NCBI GenBank assembly: GCA_000436735.1
Contig: FR887151.1
Location: forward strand, 26,677 to 42,408
From: Firmicutes bacterium CAG:170
GTDB lineage: Bacteria > Bacillota > Clostridia > Oscillospirales > Oscillospiraceae
DNA length: 15,732 nucleotides
Direction: 5' to 3'
Part shown: one piece after another, positions 1 to 6,685 of the stretch
How the letters are laid out: every line of letters begins with the position of its first letter
Position numbering within the stretch: the first letter of the stretch is position 1
The notes under the pieces: model-generated
What the model was told of the DNA's origin: nothing
The model's database searches: none
Seen by the model: only the letters and a program-made list of their open reading frames with translations
Position numbers and translations under genes: made by a program

Positions 1-62
1 TCGAACCGAAGAACAATTCTTCCAAGCTCATCGACCTTACGAACGATTCCTGTTGATTTCAT
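1..62 (-). CDS. AbrB/SpoVT-type transcriptional regulator, N-terminal fragment
   Basis: The reverse strand opens with ATG at 62-60 and stays open to the window edge. The first 18 residues read MKSTGIVRKVDELGRIVL, which closely matches the N-terminal swapped-hairpin DNA-binding domain of AbrB and SpoVT regulators. These are small dimeric proteins controlling transition-state or sporulation genes in Firmicutes. The upstream sequence has a G-rich GGGGGGT about nine bases before the ATG, an unusual but usable ribosome binding site. Residue 19 is Arg where the family normally has Pro (the VIP/VLP step); this is either real divergence or an error at the sequence edge. The gene is divergent from spmA, and a sporulation-linked regulator would suit that neighbour. 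Only 20 full codons are visible, so AbrB and SpoVT cannot be told apart. Confidence 0.72.
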   Translation of the reverse strand, partial: MKSTGIVRKVDELGRIVLRF

Positions 63-219
63 AATAATATACCCCCCGTTGTTCATTTTGCAAGAGCACC
101 GTCCCAATCGACAGGATATTACAGCACTCCCCAAAATTTTACTTTTTGAGTGTAACATTGAATTATGAATAAGCTATGAACAAAATTGATTTTTATAAAC
201 ATTTAAGGAGAAAATTCAA

Positions 220-801
220 ATGCTTCTTTCTTACGTCTGGATCATCATGGTTATCTTGTCGATTTTTTGCAGTATCTTGACCGGCAGGACAGCCCAGACA
301 GGCTCCGCCGCACTCATCGGCGCTCAGAACGGCGTCACGCTGGCGCTGTCTCTGTGCGGCTCTCTCTGCCTCTGGAGTGGCTTTGCGAAGCTGACCGAAA
401 AAAGCGGACTTGCCCGGAGGTTCTCCGCGCTGCTCCGTCCCCTGCTTTCGAGGCTCTTTCCGGAGGCCTCCAGAGACCCGTCGGCCCTCCAGGATCTTTG
501 CGGAAACTTAACGGCAAATTTTCTCGGACTTGGCAATGCGGCGACGCCGATGGGCATTTCCGCCGTCCGGCGGATGCATGCGCTTTCCGGAAAGCCGGAC
601 GCAAGCGACGAGATGTGCCGTCTGATCGTGCTGAACACTGCCTCCATTCAACTCATTCCTTCCACTGTCGGTGCCGTCCGCGCTTCGCTTGGGTCGGCCC
701 GCCCGTTTGATATTCTGCCCGCCGTCTGGCTCACCTCCGCCTGCTCTGTGACGGCAGGGCTTCTGGCGGCACGGCTTTTCAGCCGGCGGTGGCGCGCATG
801 A
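220..801 (+). CDS. spmA: Spore maturation protein A (SpmA)
   Basis: This 193-residue integral membrane protein is close in length to Bacillus subtilis SpmA. It has a hydrophobic N-terminal segment (about 1-20), further membrane segments, and the hallmark GNAATPMG at residues 105-112 of the nucleoside-recognition (Gate) domain, followed by LNTASIQLIPSTVGAVR, which also matches SpmA. In B. subtilis SpmA and SpmB act together in spore core dehydration and heat resistance; the biochemical role (possibly transport) is not settled. The start is supported by AAGGAG at 205-210, nine bases upstream. The AT-rich leader (63-219) shows no promoter I can call with confidence; a sporulation sigma factor promoter is possible. 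Its stop codon overlaps the spmB start, so the two are translated as a pair. Confidence 0.92.
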   Translation: MLLSYVWIIMVILSIFCSILTGRTAQTGSAALIGAQNGVTLALSLCGSLCLWSGFAKLTEKSGLARRFSALLRPLLSRLFPEASRDPSALQDLCGNLTANFLGLGNAATPMGISAVRRMHALSGKPDASDEMCRLIVLNTASIQLIPSTVGAVRASLGSARPFDILPAVWLTSACSVTAGLLAARLFSRRWRA

Positions 802-1307
802 CCGAGCTGATCGTACCGTTTCTGCTCTGCGCGGCTGCCTGCTGCGCGCTGTATAAAAAGCAGGATGTATATTCCCTGCTTCTTCTCGGCGCGCAGGACG
901 GACTGCGGACACTATTGTCCATTGTGCCCGCGCTGATCGTGCTTCTTTCTGCGGTGACGATGCTGCGCGAAAGCGGCTGCATCGAGCTTCTGACCGGCCT
1001 TCTGGCCCCGGCCTGCAAATGGATCGGGATACCGCCGGAGGTCGTGCCGTTGATGCTGATCCGACCCATGAGCGGCAGCGCGGCGCTGGCCGTCGGCGCG
1101 GATCTGATGCGCACCTACGGCCCGGATTCCCTCGTTGGCCGGACGGCCGCCGTCATGCTCGGCAGCACGGAGACAACCTTCTACGCCGTCAGCGTCTATT
1201 TTGGCGCAGCAGGCGTCCGGAAAACGCGCTACACGCTTCCGGCCGCGCTCATCGCCGATCTGACCGGCTTTCTCGCCGCAGCGGTCAGCACCCGACTCTT
1301 TTTCTGA
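798..1307 (+). CDS. spmB: Spore maturation protein B (SpmB)
   Basis: This 169-residue membrane protein is the usual partner of SpmA. Visible SpmB hallmarks are RPMSGSAAL near residue 92 and GSTETTFYAVSVYFGA near residue 121, both in the Gate/nucleoside-recognition fold. The ATG at 798-800 shares bases with the spmA stop TGA at 799-801 (ATGA overlap), which indicates translational coupling. A GTG at 789 would add three residues but lies inside spmA and has no better ribosome binding site. Together with SpmA it is expected in the spore or mother-cell membranes during late sporulation, affecting core water content. No clear terminator follows; the next gene, argS, has its own promoter. Confidence 0.92.
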   Translation: MTELIVPFLLCAAACCALYKKQDVYSLLLLGAQDGLRTLLSIVPALIVLLSAVTMLRESGCIELLTGLLAPACKWIGIPPEVVPLMLIRPMSGSAALAVGADLMRTYGPDSLVGRTAAVMLGSTETTFYAVSVYFGAAGVRKTRYTLPAALIADLTGFLAAAVSTRLFF

Positions 1308-1366
1308 GCCGCCGCAGAGGAAGCGCGAAGAATTCTGTGTGGAGACTATACTTTTCGGGAAACAAT

Positions 1367-1375
1367 TGCTATAAT
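1367..1375 (+). promoter_or_regulatory. Extended -10 promoter of argS
   Basis: TGC followed directly by TATAAT (1370-1375) forms a perfect extended -10 element 35 bases before the argS ATG. The -35 region at the usual distance (TATACT, 1347-1352) is poor, as is common for extended -10 promoters. The predicted leader is about 30 nt, too short for a T-box. Confidence 0.7.
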
Positions 1376-1410
1376 ATATCCAAATATCGAACGAATGCGA
1401 GGAATCCCAC

Positions 1411-3168
1411 ATGGAATTACTGCTTGACCTGATCTCCTGTCAGGTCTCCGACGCCTTTGCCGAGGCTGGCTATGACGCCTCCTACGGAAAGGTCACGCTC
1501 TCCAATCGCCCCGACCTGTGCGAATATCAGTGCAACGGCGCCATGCCCGCCGCAAAGGCCTATCACAAGGCCCCCATCCAGATCGCGGAGGAGGTCGCTG
1601 CGAAGCTGAACGGCAACGCGCTGTTTTCTCAGGCGGAGGCCGTAAAGCCCGGCTTCCTGAATCTGCGCGTTTCGGAGGAATATCTGACCGGCTATCTTGC
1701 ACAGATGGCGCAGGACGCGCATTTCGGCGTGACCGCCGAGGGTGCGCCGCGCACCGTTGTGCTCGACTATGGCGGAGCCAACGTCGCAAAGCCGCTCCAT
1801 GTCGGCCATCTCCGCAGCGCCATCATCGGCGAGTCCATCAAGCGCATTTACCGCTTCTTCGGCGATACCGTCATCGGCGACGTACATCTCGGCGACTGGG
1901 GCCTTCAGATGGGCCTTGTCATCGAGGGCCTGCGTGAGCGCCAGCCGGAGCTTCCCTATTTTGACGAGAGCTACACCGGCGAATATCCCGCCGAAGCGCC
2001 GTTTACGATCTCCGACCTCGAGGAAATCTACCCCGCCGCCAGCGCGCGCAGCAAGACCGACGAGGAATTTGCGCACCGTGCCCATGAGGCCACGCGCAAG
2101 CTCCAGGAGAAGGTTCCCGGCTATTACGCGCTCTGGCAGCACATTATCCGCGTTTCCGTCGCCGATCTCCGCAAAAACTACGGCGACCTCAACGTGACGT
2201 TCGACGTCTGGCTCGGTGAAAGCGACGCGCAGCCGTATATTCCGCAGATGCTGAAGATCGTCGAGGACAAGCATCTGGCCGTCGAGTCCGAAGGCGCGCT
2301 GGTCGTGCCGGTGCAGGAGGAAAGCGACTCCAAGGAGCTTCCGCCCTGCATTCTCGTCAAGTCGGACGGCGCAACGCTCTACGCCACGACCGATCTTGCC
2401 ACCATCGTGCAGCGCGAGCAGGACTACCACCCCGACAAGATCCTCTATCTGACGGACAAGCGCCAGAGCCTGCACTTTGAGCAGGTTTTCCGCGTCGCCC
2501 GCAAGGCGGAGCTGGTTCCGCCCACAACGGAGCTTCAGCACATCGGCTTCGGCACGATGAACGGCAAGGACGGCAAGCCCTTCAAGACCCGCGCCGGCGG
2601 CGTGATGCGTCTGGAGCAGCTCATCCGCGAGATCACCGACTTTGTCATGCAGAAGATCACCGCCAACCAGACTGTCTCCGACGCGGAGCTTCCGGCTACA
2701 GCGCGTCAGATCGCGTTGGCCGCGCTCAAGTACGGCGACCTTTCCAACCTTGCGACCAAGGATTATGTGTTCGATCTGGATCGCTTCTCCTCCTTCGAGG
2801 GAAACACCGGCCCGTATCTGCTGTATACGATCGTCCGCATCAAGTCCATTCTCTCCAAGTATGACGGAAACGTCTCGGAGGCAAAGCTTCTCCCGCCGGA
2901 GAGCGCAGAGCAGAAGGAGCTTATGCTGATCCTGTCGCGTCTTGCCGATTCGCTCCGCGCAGCCTGCCGCGACTCCGCGCCGAATGTGATCTGCGCCTAT
3001 GTCTACGAGCTGGCCGTCGCCGCGAACAAGTTCTATCACGACGTGCGCATCATCACGGAGCCGGACGAGGCAAAGAAGGCAAGCTATGTCGCGCTGGTCG
3101 ACCTCACGCGCCGCGTGATGGAGACCTGCATCGACCTGCTCGGCTTCTCTGCGCCGGATAAAATGTAA
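1411..3168 (+). CDS. argS: Arginyl-tRNA synthetase
   Basis: This 585-residue cytosolic class I aminoacyl-tRNA synthetase charges tRNA(Arg) with arginine. The order of domains fits ArgS: an N-terminal additional domain (residues about 1-110, with SNRPDLCEYQCNGAM), a catalytic Rossmann domain with the HIGH-type motif HVGH at 130-133, a degenerate KMSKS region (MNGKDGKPFKTRAGG), typical of ArgS, and a C-terminal helical anticodon-binding DALR domain (about 460-585) ending in the conserved DLLGFSAPDKM. Length is close to the bacterial norm (about 555-580). The start is set by GAGGA at 1399-1403, seven bases upstream. It is a single-gene unit between its own promoter and a shared terminator, convergent with the araC-type gene. 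No anomalies are seen. Confidence 0.97.
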   Translation: MELLLDLISCQVSDAFAEAGYDASYGKVTLSNRPDLCEYQCNGAMPAAKAYHKAPIQIAEEVAAKLNGNALFSQAEAVKPGFLNLRVSEEYLTGYLAQMAQDAHFGVTAEGAPRTVVLDYGGANVAKPLHVGHLRSAIIGESIKRIYRFFGDTVIGDVHLGDWGLQMGLVIEGLRERQPELPYFDESYTGEYPAEAPFTISDLEEIYPAASARSKTDEEFAHRAHEATRKLQEKVPGYYALWQHIIRVSVADLRKNYGDLNVTFDVWLGESDAQPYIPQMLKIVEDKHLAVESEGALVVPVQEESDSKELPPCILVKSDGATLYATTDLATIVQREQDYHPDKILYLTDKRQSLHFEQVFRVARKAELVPPTTELQHIGFGTMNGKDGKPFKTRAGGVMRLEQLIREITDFVMQKITANQTVSDAELPATARQIALAALKYGDLSNLATKDYVFDLDRFSSFEGNTGPYLLYTIVRIKSILSKYDGNVSEAKLLPPESAEQKELMLILSRLADSLRAACRDSAPNVICAYVYELAVAANKFYHDVRIITEPDEAKKASYVALVDLTRRVMETCIDLLGFSAPDKM

Positions 3169-3180
3169 GGTTTCAAAAAA

Positions 3181-3205
3181 TTGCCGGATGCAGCGCATCC
3201 GGCAA
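3181..3205. terminator. Bidirectional intrinsic terminator (argS / araC-type gene)
   Basis: A perfect 11-bp stem (TTGCCGGATGC with GCATCCGGCAA) closes a 3-nt loop. It has six A on its left and TTTCT on its right, so it can end transcription of argS on the plus strand and of the convergent araC-type gene on the minus strand. Only 49 bases separate the two stop codons. Confidence 0.88.
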
Positions 3206-3217
3206 TTTCTGCAATCC

Positions 3218-4105
3218 CTATTTTTCGTAGGCGGGCCAGAGGCTGCGGTATTCCTGCGGCGTCAGGCCCTCCTGCTTCTTGAACTGGCGCGTAAAATACC
3301 CCAGATTCGTCACGCCGACCATCGCCGCGATCTCGCCGATCGGCTTGCGCGTCGTGCGCATCAGCTCCTTCGCATGAAGCATTCTCTGGCAGATCAGATA
3401 GTCCGTCGGCGACTGGCCGACATAGCGCTTGAACTGCTTTTGCAGGTGGCAGGCGCTCATATTGAAGCGCACGCCCAGCTCCTCCAGCGTATGCTTCTGC
3501 GCATAGTGATTCATCAGATAGACGCAGATCTCGCGGACGGACTGCGGCAGATTGCTGGTCTGGCTATGATCCATGGCGGACAGCAGGCACTGCGTCAGAA
3601 GCCGCGTCAGAAGCTCCGCCGCGCGTAGGTCGCGCTCCATCTGGCCGTTCTCCGACGGGCTCAGCTCCAGCAGCGCCTGCATCGCGCTGTAGGCCGGAGA
3701 ATCGGTCGGCAGCGTTCCCACCGGCTCCGCGCCGTTATTGCGCAGGAAGCTTTCATAGTAGAATTTCGCGTTCGCACCATAAAAATGCACCCAGACCACA
3801 TGCCAGCCGTCCGCGTCCGGCGCAGTGCGGTAGCTCTGCTCCTCCCGGCAGTCGATCCAGAAAAAATGTCCCGGCGGAACAGGATAGCATCGTCCGCCGT
3901 AGCGCAGCTCTCCGCAGCCGGAGATGGTCAGCTTGATCAGATAGCTCTCTGCGCCCTGCCGCGTGGTATAGTAGTCCTTACCTGCGTAAAAATCCCCCGC
4001 CTCCTGCGCGTACAGAAGCGCATATTTGGCCGCAGCCGTCGAGGAAAGGATATTCCACCGGGACTCCGGAGCCAGATCCAGCTCATAGCGCAGCTTGACG
4101 TCCAT
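3218..4105 (-). CDS. AraC-family transcriptional regulator, probable rhamnose regulator
   Basis: This 295-residue regulator has an N-terminal AraC-type cupin ligand-binding domain (about 20-150, including GCGELRYGGRCYPVPPGHFF) and a C-terminal AraC DNA-binding domain with two helix-turn-helix units (about 206-227 and 255-276), carrying the signatures QKQFKRYVGQSPTDYL and YFTRQFKKQEGLTPQEYR. The start at 4105 is chosen because GGAGGA lies at the right distance upstream. A frame-open ATG 14 codons earlier (4147) sits at about the predicted transcription start and has no ribosome binding site. The gene is transcribed divergently from rhaA-rhaD-rhaB with a shared 167-bp intergenic region, the standard arrangement for a RhaS/RhaR-like activator. 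Rhamnose as the effector is inferred from context only, so no gene symbol is given. Confidence 0.88.
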   Translation of the reverse strand: MDVKLRYELDLAPESRWNILSSTAAAKYALLYAQEAGDFYAGKDYYTTRQGAESYLIKLTISGCGELRYGGRCYPVPPGHFFWIDCREEQSYRTAPDADGWHVVWVHFYGANAKFYYESFLRNNGAEPVGTLPTDSPAYSAMQALLELSPSENGQMERDLRAAELLTRLLTQCLLSAMDHSQTSNLPQSVREICVYLMNHYAQKHTLEELGVRFNMSACHLQKQFKRYVGQSPTDYLICQRMLHAKELMRTTRKPIGEIAAMVGVTNLGYFTRQFKKQEGLTPQEYRSLWPAYEK

Positions 4106-4272
4106 GCCGTTTCCTCCGAACAAGATAGTGTAAAAACTGAGCAACACAAATTGCTTTTCCGGTGGTATTATAGCTTATGGAGAGGATTTTGTAAAGAAAT
4201 TCAAAATGTTATTTTCAACAAACCAGGTACATCAAGATTGTGTAACTTATACAAAAGAAAGGAAGTCATGCT
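4106..4272. promoter_or_regulatory. Divergent control region between the araC-type gene and rhaA
   Basis: This 167-bp AT-rich stretch must hold both promoters and the likely operators of the AraC-type regulator. The minus-strand promoter is clear (separate entry). On the plus strand only a weak -10-like TTATAC (4247-4252) is visible, without a recognisable -35, which would fit a promoter needing an activator; its predicted leader would be very short. The rhaA ribosome binding site is AAAGGAAG, ending about eight bases before ATG 4273. TTCAA occurs twice (4200-4204 and 4214-4218) as a possible half-site, but this is weak. Confidence 0.45.
4167..4195 (-). promoter_or_regulatory. Sigma-A promoter of the araC-type gene
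   Basis: Read on the minus strand, TTTACA (4195-4190) and TATAAT (4172-4167) are separated by 17 bases, one mismatch from consensus. Transcription would start near 4160, giving a leader of about 55 nt to the ATG at 4105. Confidence 0.8.
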
Positions 4273-5529
4273 ATGAAAGAAGAACTGATCCTGAAGGGCT
4301 ATGAGTATGCAAAGGCGCAGTACGCCGCGCAGGGCGTCGATGTGGACGCCGCCATCGCAAAGGCAGATGCCATCCCCGTCTCCATGCACTGCTGGCAGGG
4401 CGACGACGTCATCGGCTTCGACGGCTCCGACAGCCTGAGCGGCGGCATTCAAACCACCGGCAACTATCCCGGCCGCGCACGCACCGCCGACGAGCTTCGC
4501 GCGGACATCGCGTTCGTGCGCACCATGATCCCCGGCGCGACCAAACTCAACCTCCACGCCTCCTACGCCGAAAAGAACGGAAAGCAGGTCGACCGTGACG
4601 CCTATACCATCGACCTGTTCCAGAACTGGGTAGACTTCGCAAAGGAGCAGAAGATCGGCCTCGACTTCAACCCGACCTATTTCGCGCATCCGAAAATGGA
4701 CGGCGACTTCTCCCTTTCCAGCACCAACCCCGCAATCCGGAAATTCTGGATCGAGCACGGCAAGCGCTGCCGCGAGATCGGTCTGGAGTTTGCAAAGCAG
4801 CTCAATCAGCCCTGCGCCATCAACTTCTGGATGCCGGACGGCTACAAGGATGTCTGCGCCGACACCAAACTGCACCGCGACCTTATGATCGATTCCCTCG
4901 ATCAGATCTTTGCGGAGGACATCGACCGCAAGCTCGTACCCTGCGGACTGGAGAGCAAGCTCTTCGGCGTCGGCGTTGAAAGCTACACCGTTGCAAGCCA
5001 TGAATTCTCCTATGGCTACGCCGTCAAGAACGGCCTGCTGTATACGCTCGATGCGGGTCACTTCCATCCCACCGAGGTCATCAGCGCCAAGCTGACCGCC
5101 TGCCTTCCGTTCCTTGAGGGCATCATCCTGCACGTCTCCCGCCCTGTCCGCTGGGACTCCGACCATGTCATCCTTCTTGACGACGAGATTCAGCGCATCA
5201 TGGACGAGGTCATCCTCAACAACTATCAGGATCGCACCTTCATCGCGCTGGACTACTTCGACGCCTCCATCAACCGCGTCGCGGCATGGGCCGTCGGTAT
5301 GCGCAATGCCAGAAAGGCCATTCTCTCCGCCTGCCTTGCTCCGGCTTCCATCCGCGACGCCGAGCACAAGGGCGACCTCACCAGCCGTCTGGCCCTGATG
5401 GAGGAGCGCAAGACGCTTCCCTTCGGCGCGATCTGGGACTACTACTGCATGAAGCAGGACGCAGGCGTCGGCACCGACTGGCTTGCAAAGGTCAAGCAGT
5501 ACGAAACAGACGTTCTGAGCAAGCGATAA
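4273..5529 (+). CDS. rhaA: L-rhamnose isomerase
   Basis: This 418-residue cytosolic enzyme converts L-rhamnose to L-rhamnulose, the first step of the phosphorylated rhamnose pathway. Length matches E. coli RhaA (419). The N-terminal SMHCWQGDDVIGFDG is a family signature. The metal ligands known from E. coli (E234, D267, H270, H294, D302, D304, D334) all have counterparts here at a constant offset of seven: E227 in LESKLFG, D260 and H263 in DAGHFHPTE, H287, D295 and D297 in HVSRPVRWDSD, and D327 in DYFDASINR. Both metal sites therefore look intact. It is the first gene of rhaA-rhaD-rhaB and divergent from the AraC-type regulator. Followed by a 63-base spacer with a hairpin before the aldolase gene. 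Confidence 0.97.
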   Translation: MKEELILKGYEYAKAQYAAQGVDVDAAIAKADAIPVSMHCWQGDDVIGFDGSDSLSGGIQTTGNYPGRARTADELRADIAFVRTMIPGATKLNLHASYAEKNGKQVDRDAYTIDLFQNWVDFAKEQKIGLDFNPTYFAHPKMDGDFSLSSTNPAIRKFWIEHGKRCREIGLEFAKQLNQPCAINFWMPDGYKDVCADTKLHRDLMIDSLDQIFAEDIDRKLVPCGLESKLFGVGVESYTVASHEFSYGYAVKNGLLYTLDAGHFHPTEVISAKLTACLPFLEGIILHVSRPVRWDSDHVILLDDEIQRIMDEVILNNYQDRTFIALDYFDASINRVAAWAVGMRNARKAILSACLAPASIRDAEHKGDLTSRLALMEERKTLPFGAIWDYYCMKQDAGVGTDWLAKVKQYETDVLSKR

Positions 5530-5541
5530 AAATTCACGCGA

Positions 5542-5566
5542 CCGGCTGCGGTATGTCTGCAGCCGG
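5542..5566 (+). other. Intercistronic hairpin between rhaA and rhaD
   Basis: CCGGCTGC (5542-5549) pairs perfectly with GCAGCCGG (5559-5566) around a 9-nt loop. No U-tract follows, so it is more likely an mRNA-processing or stability element than a terminator. It could set different levels of isomerase and downstream enzymes. Confidence 0.5.
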
Positions 5567-5592
5567 CCTCGCAGCGAAAAGAGGATATGATC

Positions 5593-6681
5593 ATGACTGA
5601 TTTTATGACGAAAAACAAGGAAAAGCTCGAGCAGTTTGCCGCCATGTCGCAGGCTGCCGGCAGCCGCAGCGACTATGTGCAGGGCGGCGGCGGCAACACC
5701 TCCGTCAAGCTGGCCGACGGCCTCATGGCCATCAAGGCCTCCGGCTACTGCCTGTCGGATATCCGTCCGGACAAGGCCTACGCCGTGCTCGACTATGAAG
5801 CGCTCCGCCGCTTCTACTACGGCAACGAGCCTGCTCAGCTGGCCGACGTTGAAAAGCTCGGCTCCGCCTGCGCAAAGGAAAACACGAAGCTCATCGAGGG
5901 CATGGACGCGCTGCGCCCCTCCGTCGAGGCCGGCTTCCACTCCATTCTCAAGACCTTTGTCTGCCACACCCACAGCGTCTACGCAAATCTCGCCGCCTGC
6001 TCGACCGCCTGCTGCGAGATCGCGGAAAAGGCGTTCAACGGCGCGGACTACACCTGGGGCTGGGTTCCCTACACCGATCCCGGCGCGAATCTGACCTTTG
6101 CCATCCGCGACGAGCTTCGCCGCGTCGGGGAAAAGACCGGTAAGGTTCCCTCCGTCATTCTCATGCAGAATCATGGCATCATCGTCCATGACGACGATGC
6201 GGAGCGCTGCCTTGCCATCCACGCCGACGCCAACGAGCGATTGGCACAGCAGTTCGGCATTCACGGAGACAGCTTCCCCGCGATCTCCGTCCGTCAGACC
6301 GGTGAGGAGCTCTACGAGGCTGACACGCCCTACCTGCGCGAAGCCCTCAAGAATTGCCGCTACGACTACAAGACCTTCATCGAAACGCCGCTCTACCCCG
6401 ACCAGATGGTATTCCTGATTGGCACGTTCTTCATGGACAAGGAAGGCACACCTGCCGAGGGCGAATGCTATGCCGATACCAGGACCGGTGCGCTCGTCCT
6501 GCATATGGGCGAAAAGAAGGCGAAAACCATCACCGAAACGCTGACCGCAGTCATTTTTATCATGGACACCATCACAAAAATGGGGTATACTGTATCTACC
6601 ATGGGCGAGGCGGCCAAGAGCTTCATCGCCAACTGGGAAAGCGAAAAATACCGCAAGAGCCTTGCGGGAAAGAAAGGTTGA
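5593..6681 (+). CDS. rhaD: Rhamnulose-1-phosphate aldolase, class II, RhaE-type without dehydrogenase domain
   Basis: This cytosolic zinc class II aldolase is expected to split L-rhamnulose 1-phosphate into dihydroxyacetone phosphate and L-lactaldehyde. Class II aldolase/adducin features are GGGGNTS near residues 31-37 (phosphate site, N35), KASGYCLSDI, the catalytic Glu in SVEAGFH (E112), and the zinc ligands H125 and H127 (CHTHS) plus H194 (QNHG). It has 362 residues against 274 in E. coli RhaD. It resembles the aldolase half of bifunctional RhaE (B. subtilis YuxG type) rather than classical RhaD, and it lacks the short-chain dehydrogenase half. Start: an ATG at 5587 is only a base from GAGGA (5581-5585), while the ATG at 5593 is seven bases away, so 5593 is preferred. 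The symbol denotes function; rhaE could also be argued. Confidence 0.88.
   Translation: MTDFMTKNKEKLEQFAAMSQAAGSRSDYVQGGGGNTSVKLADGLMAIKASGYCLSDIRPDKAYAVLDYEALRRFYYGNEPAQLADVEKLGSACAKENTKLIEGMDALRPSVEAGFHSILKTFVCHTHSVYANLAACSTACCEIAEKAFNGADYTWGWVPYTDPGANLTFAIRDELRRVGEKTGKVPSVILMQNHGIIVHDDDAERCLAIHADANERLAQQFGIHGDSFPAISVRQTGEELYEADTPYLREALKNCRYDYKTFIETPLYPDQMVFLIGTFFMDKEGTPAEGECYADTRTGALVLHMGEKKAKTITETLTAVIFIMDTITKMGYTVSTMGEAAKSFIANWESEKYRKSLAGKKG
6563..6591 (+). promoter_or_regulatory. Possible internal promoter for rhaB inside rhaD
   Basis: TGGACA (6563-6568) and TATACT (6586-6591) are separated by exactly 17 bases, each one mismatch from consensus. The site lies in the last 120 bases of the aldolase gene. 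Transcription would begin near 6598, about 88 bases before the rhaB ATG. The local coding sequence is AT-rich compared with the rest of the gene. Confidence 0.4.
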
Positions 6682-6685
6682 TCCT

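Noticed and set aside
1308..1410. T-box leader for argS
   Set aside because: The extended -10 promoter leaves only about 30 nt of leader, and no T-box or specifier stem is visible.
1417..3198. 593-codon antisense open frame opposite argS
   Set aside because: It mirrors argS over nearly its whole length, and the protein shows no family signature. Its start lies in the argS terminator hairpin.
4189..4217. Plus-strand sigma-A promoter TTGTAA for rhaA
   Set aside because: At the correct spacing the -10 position reads TTTTCA, which is not a usable -10; the rhaA promoter is therefore left as weak or activator-dependent.
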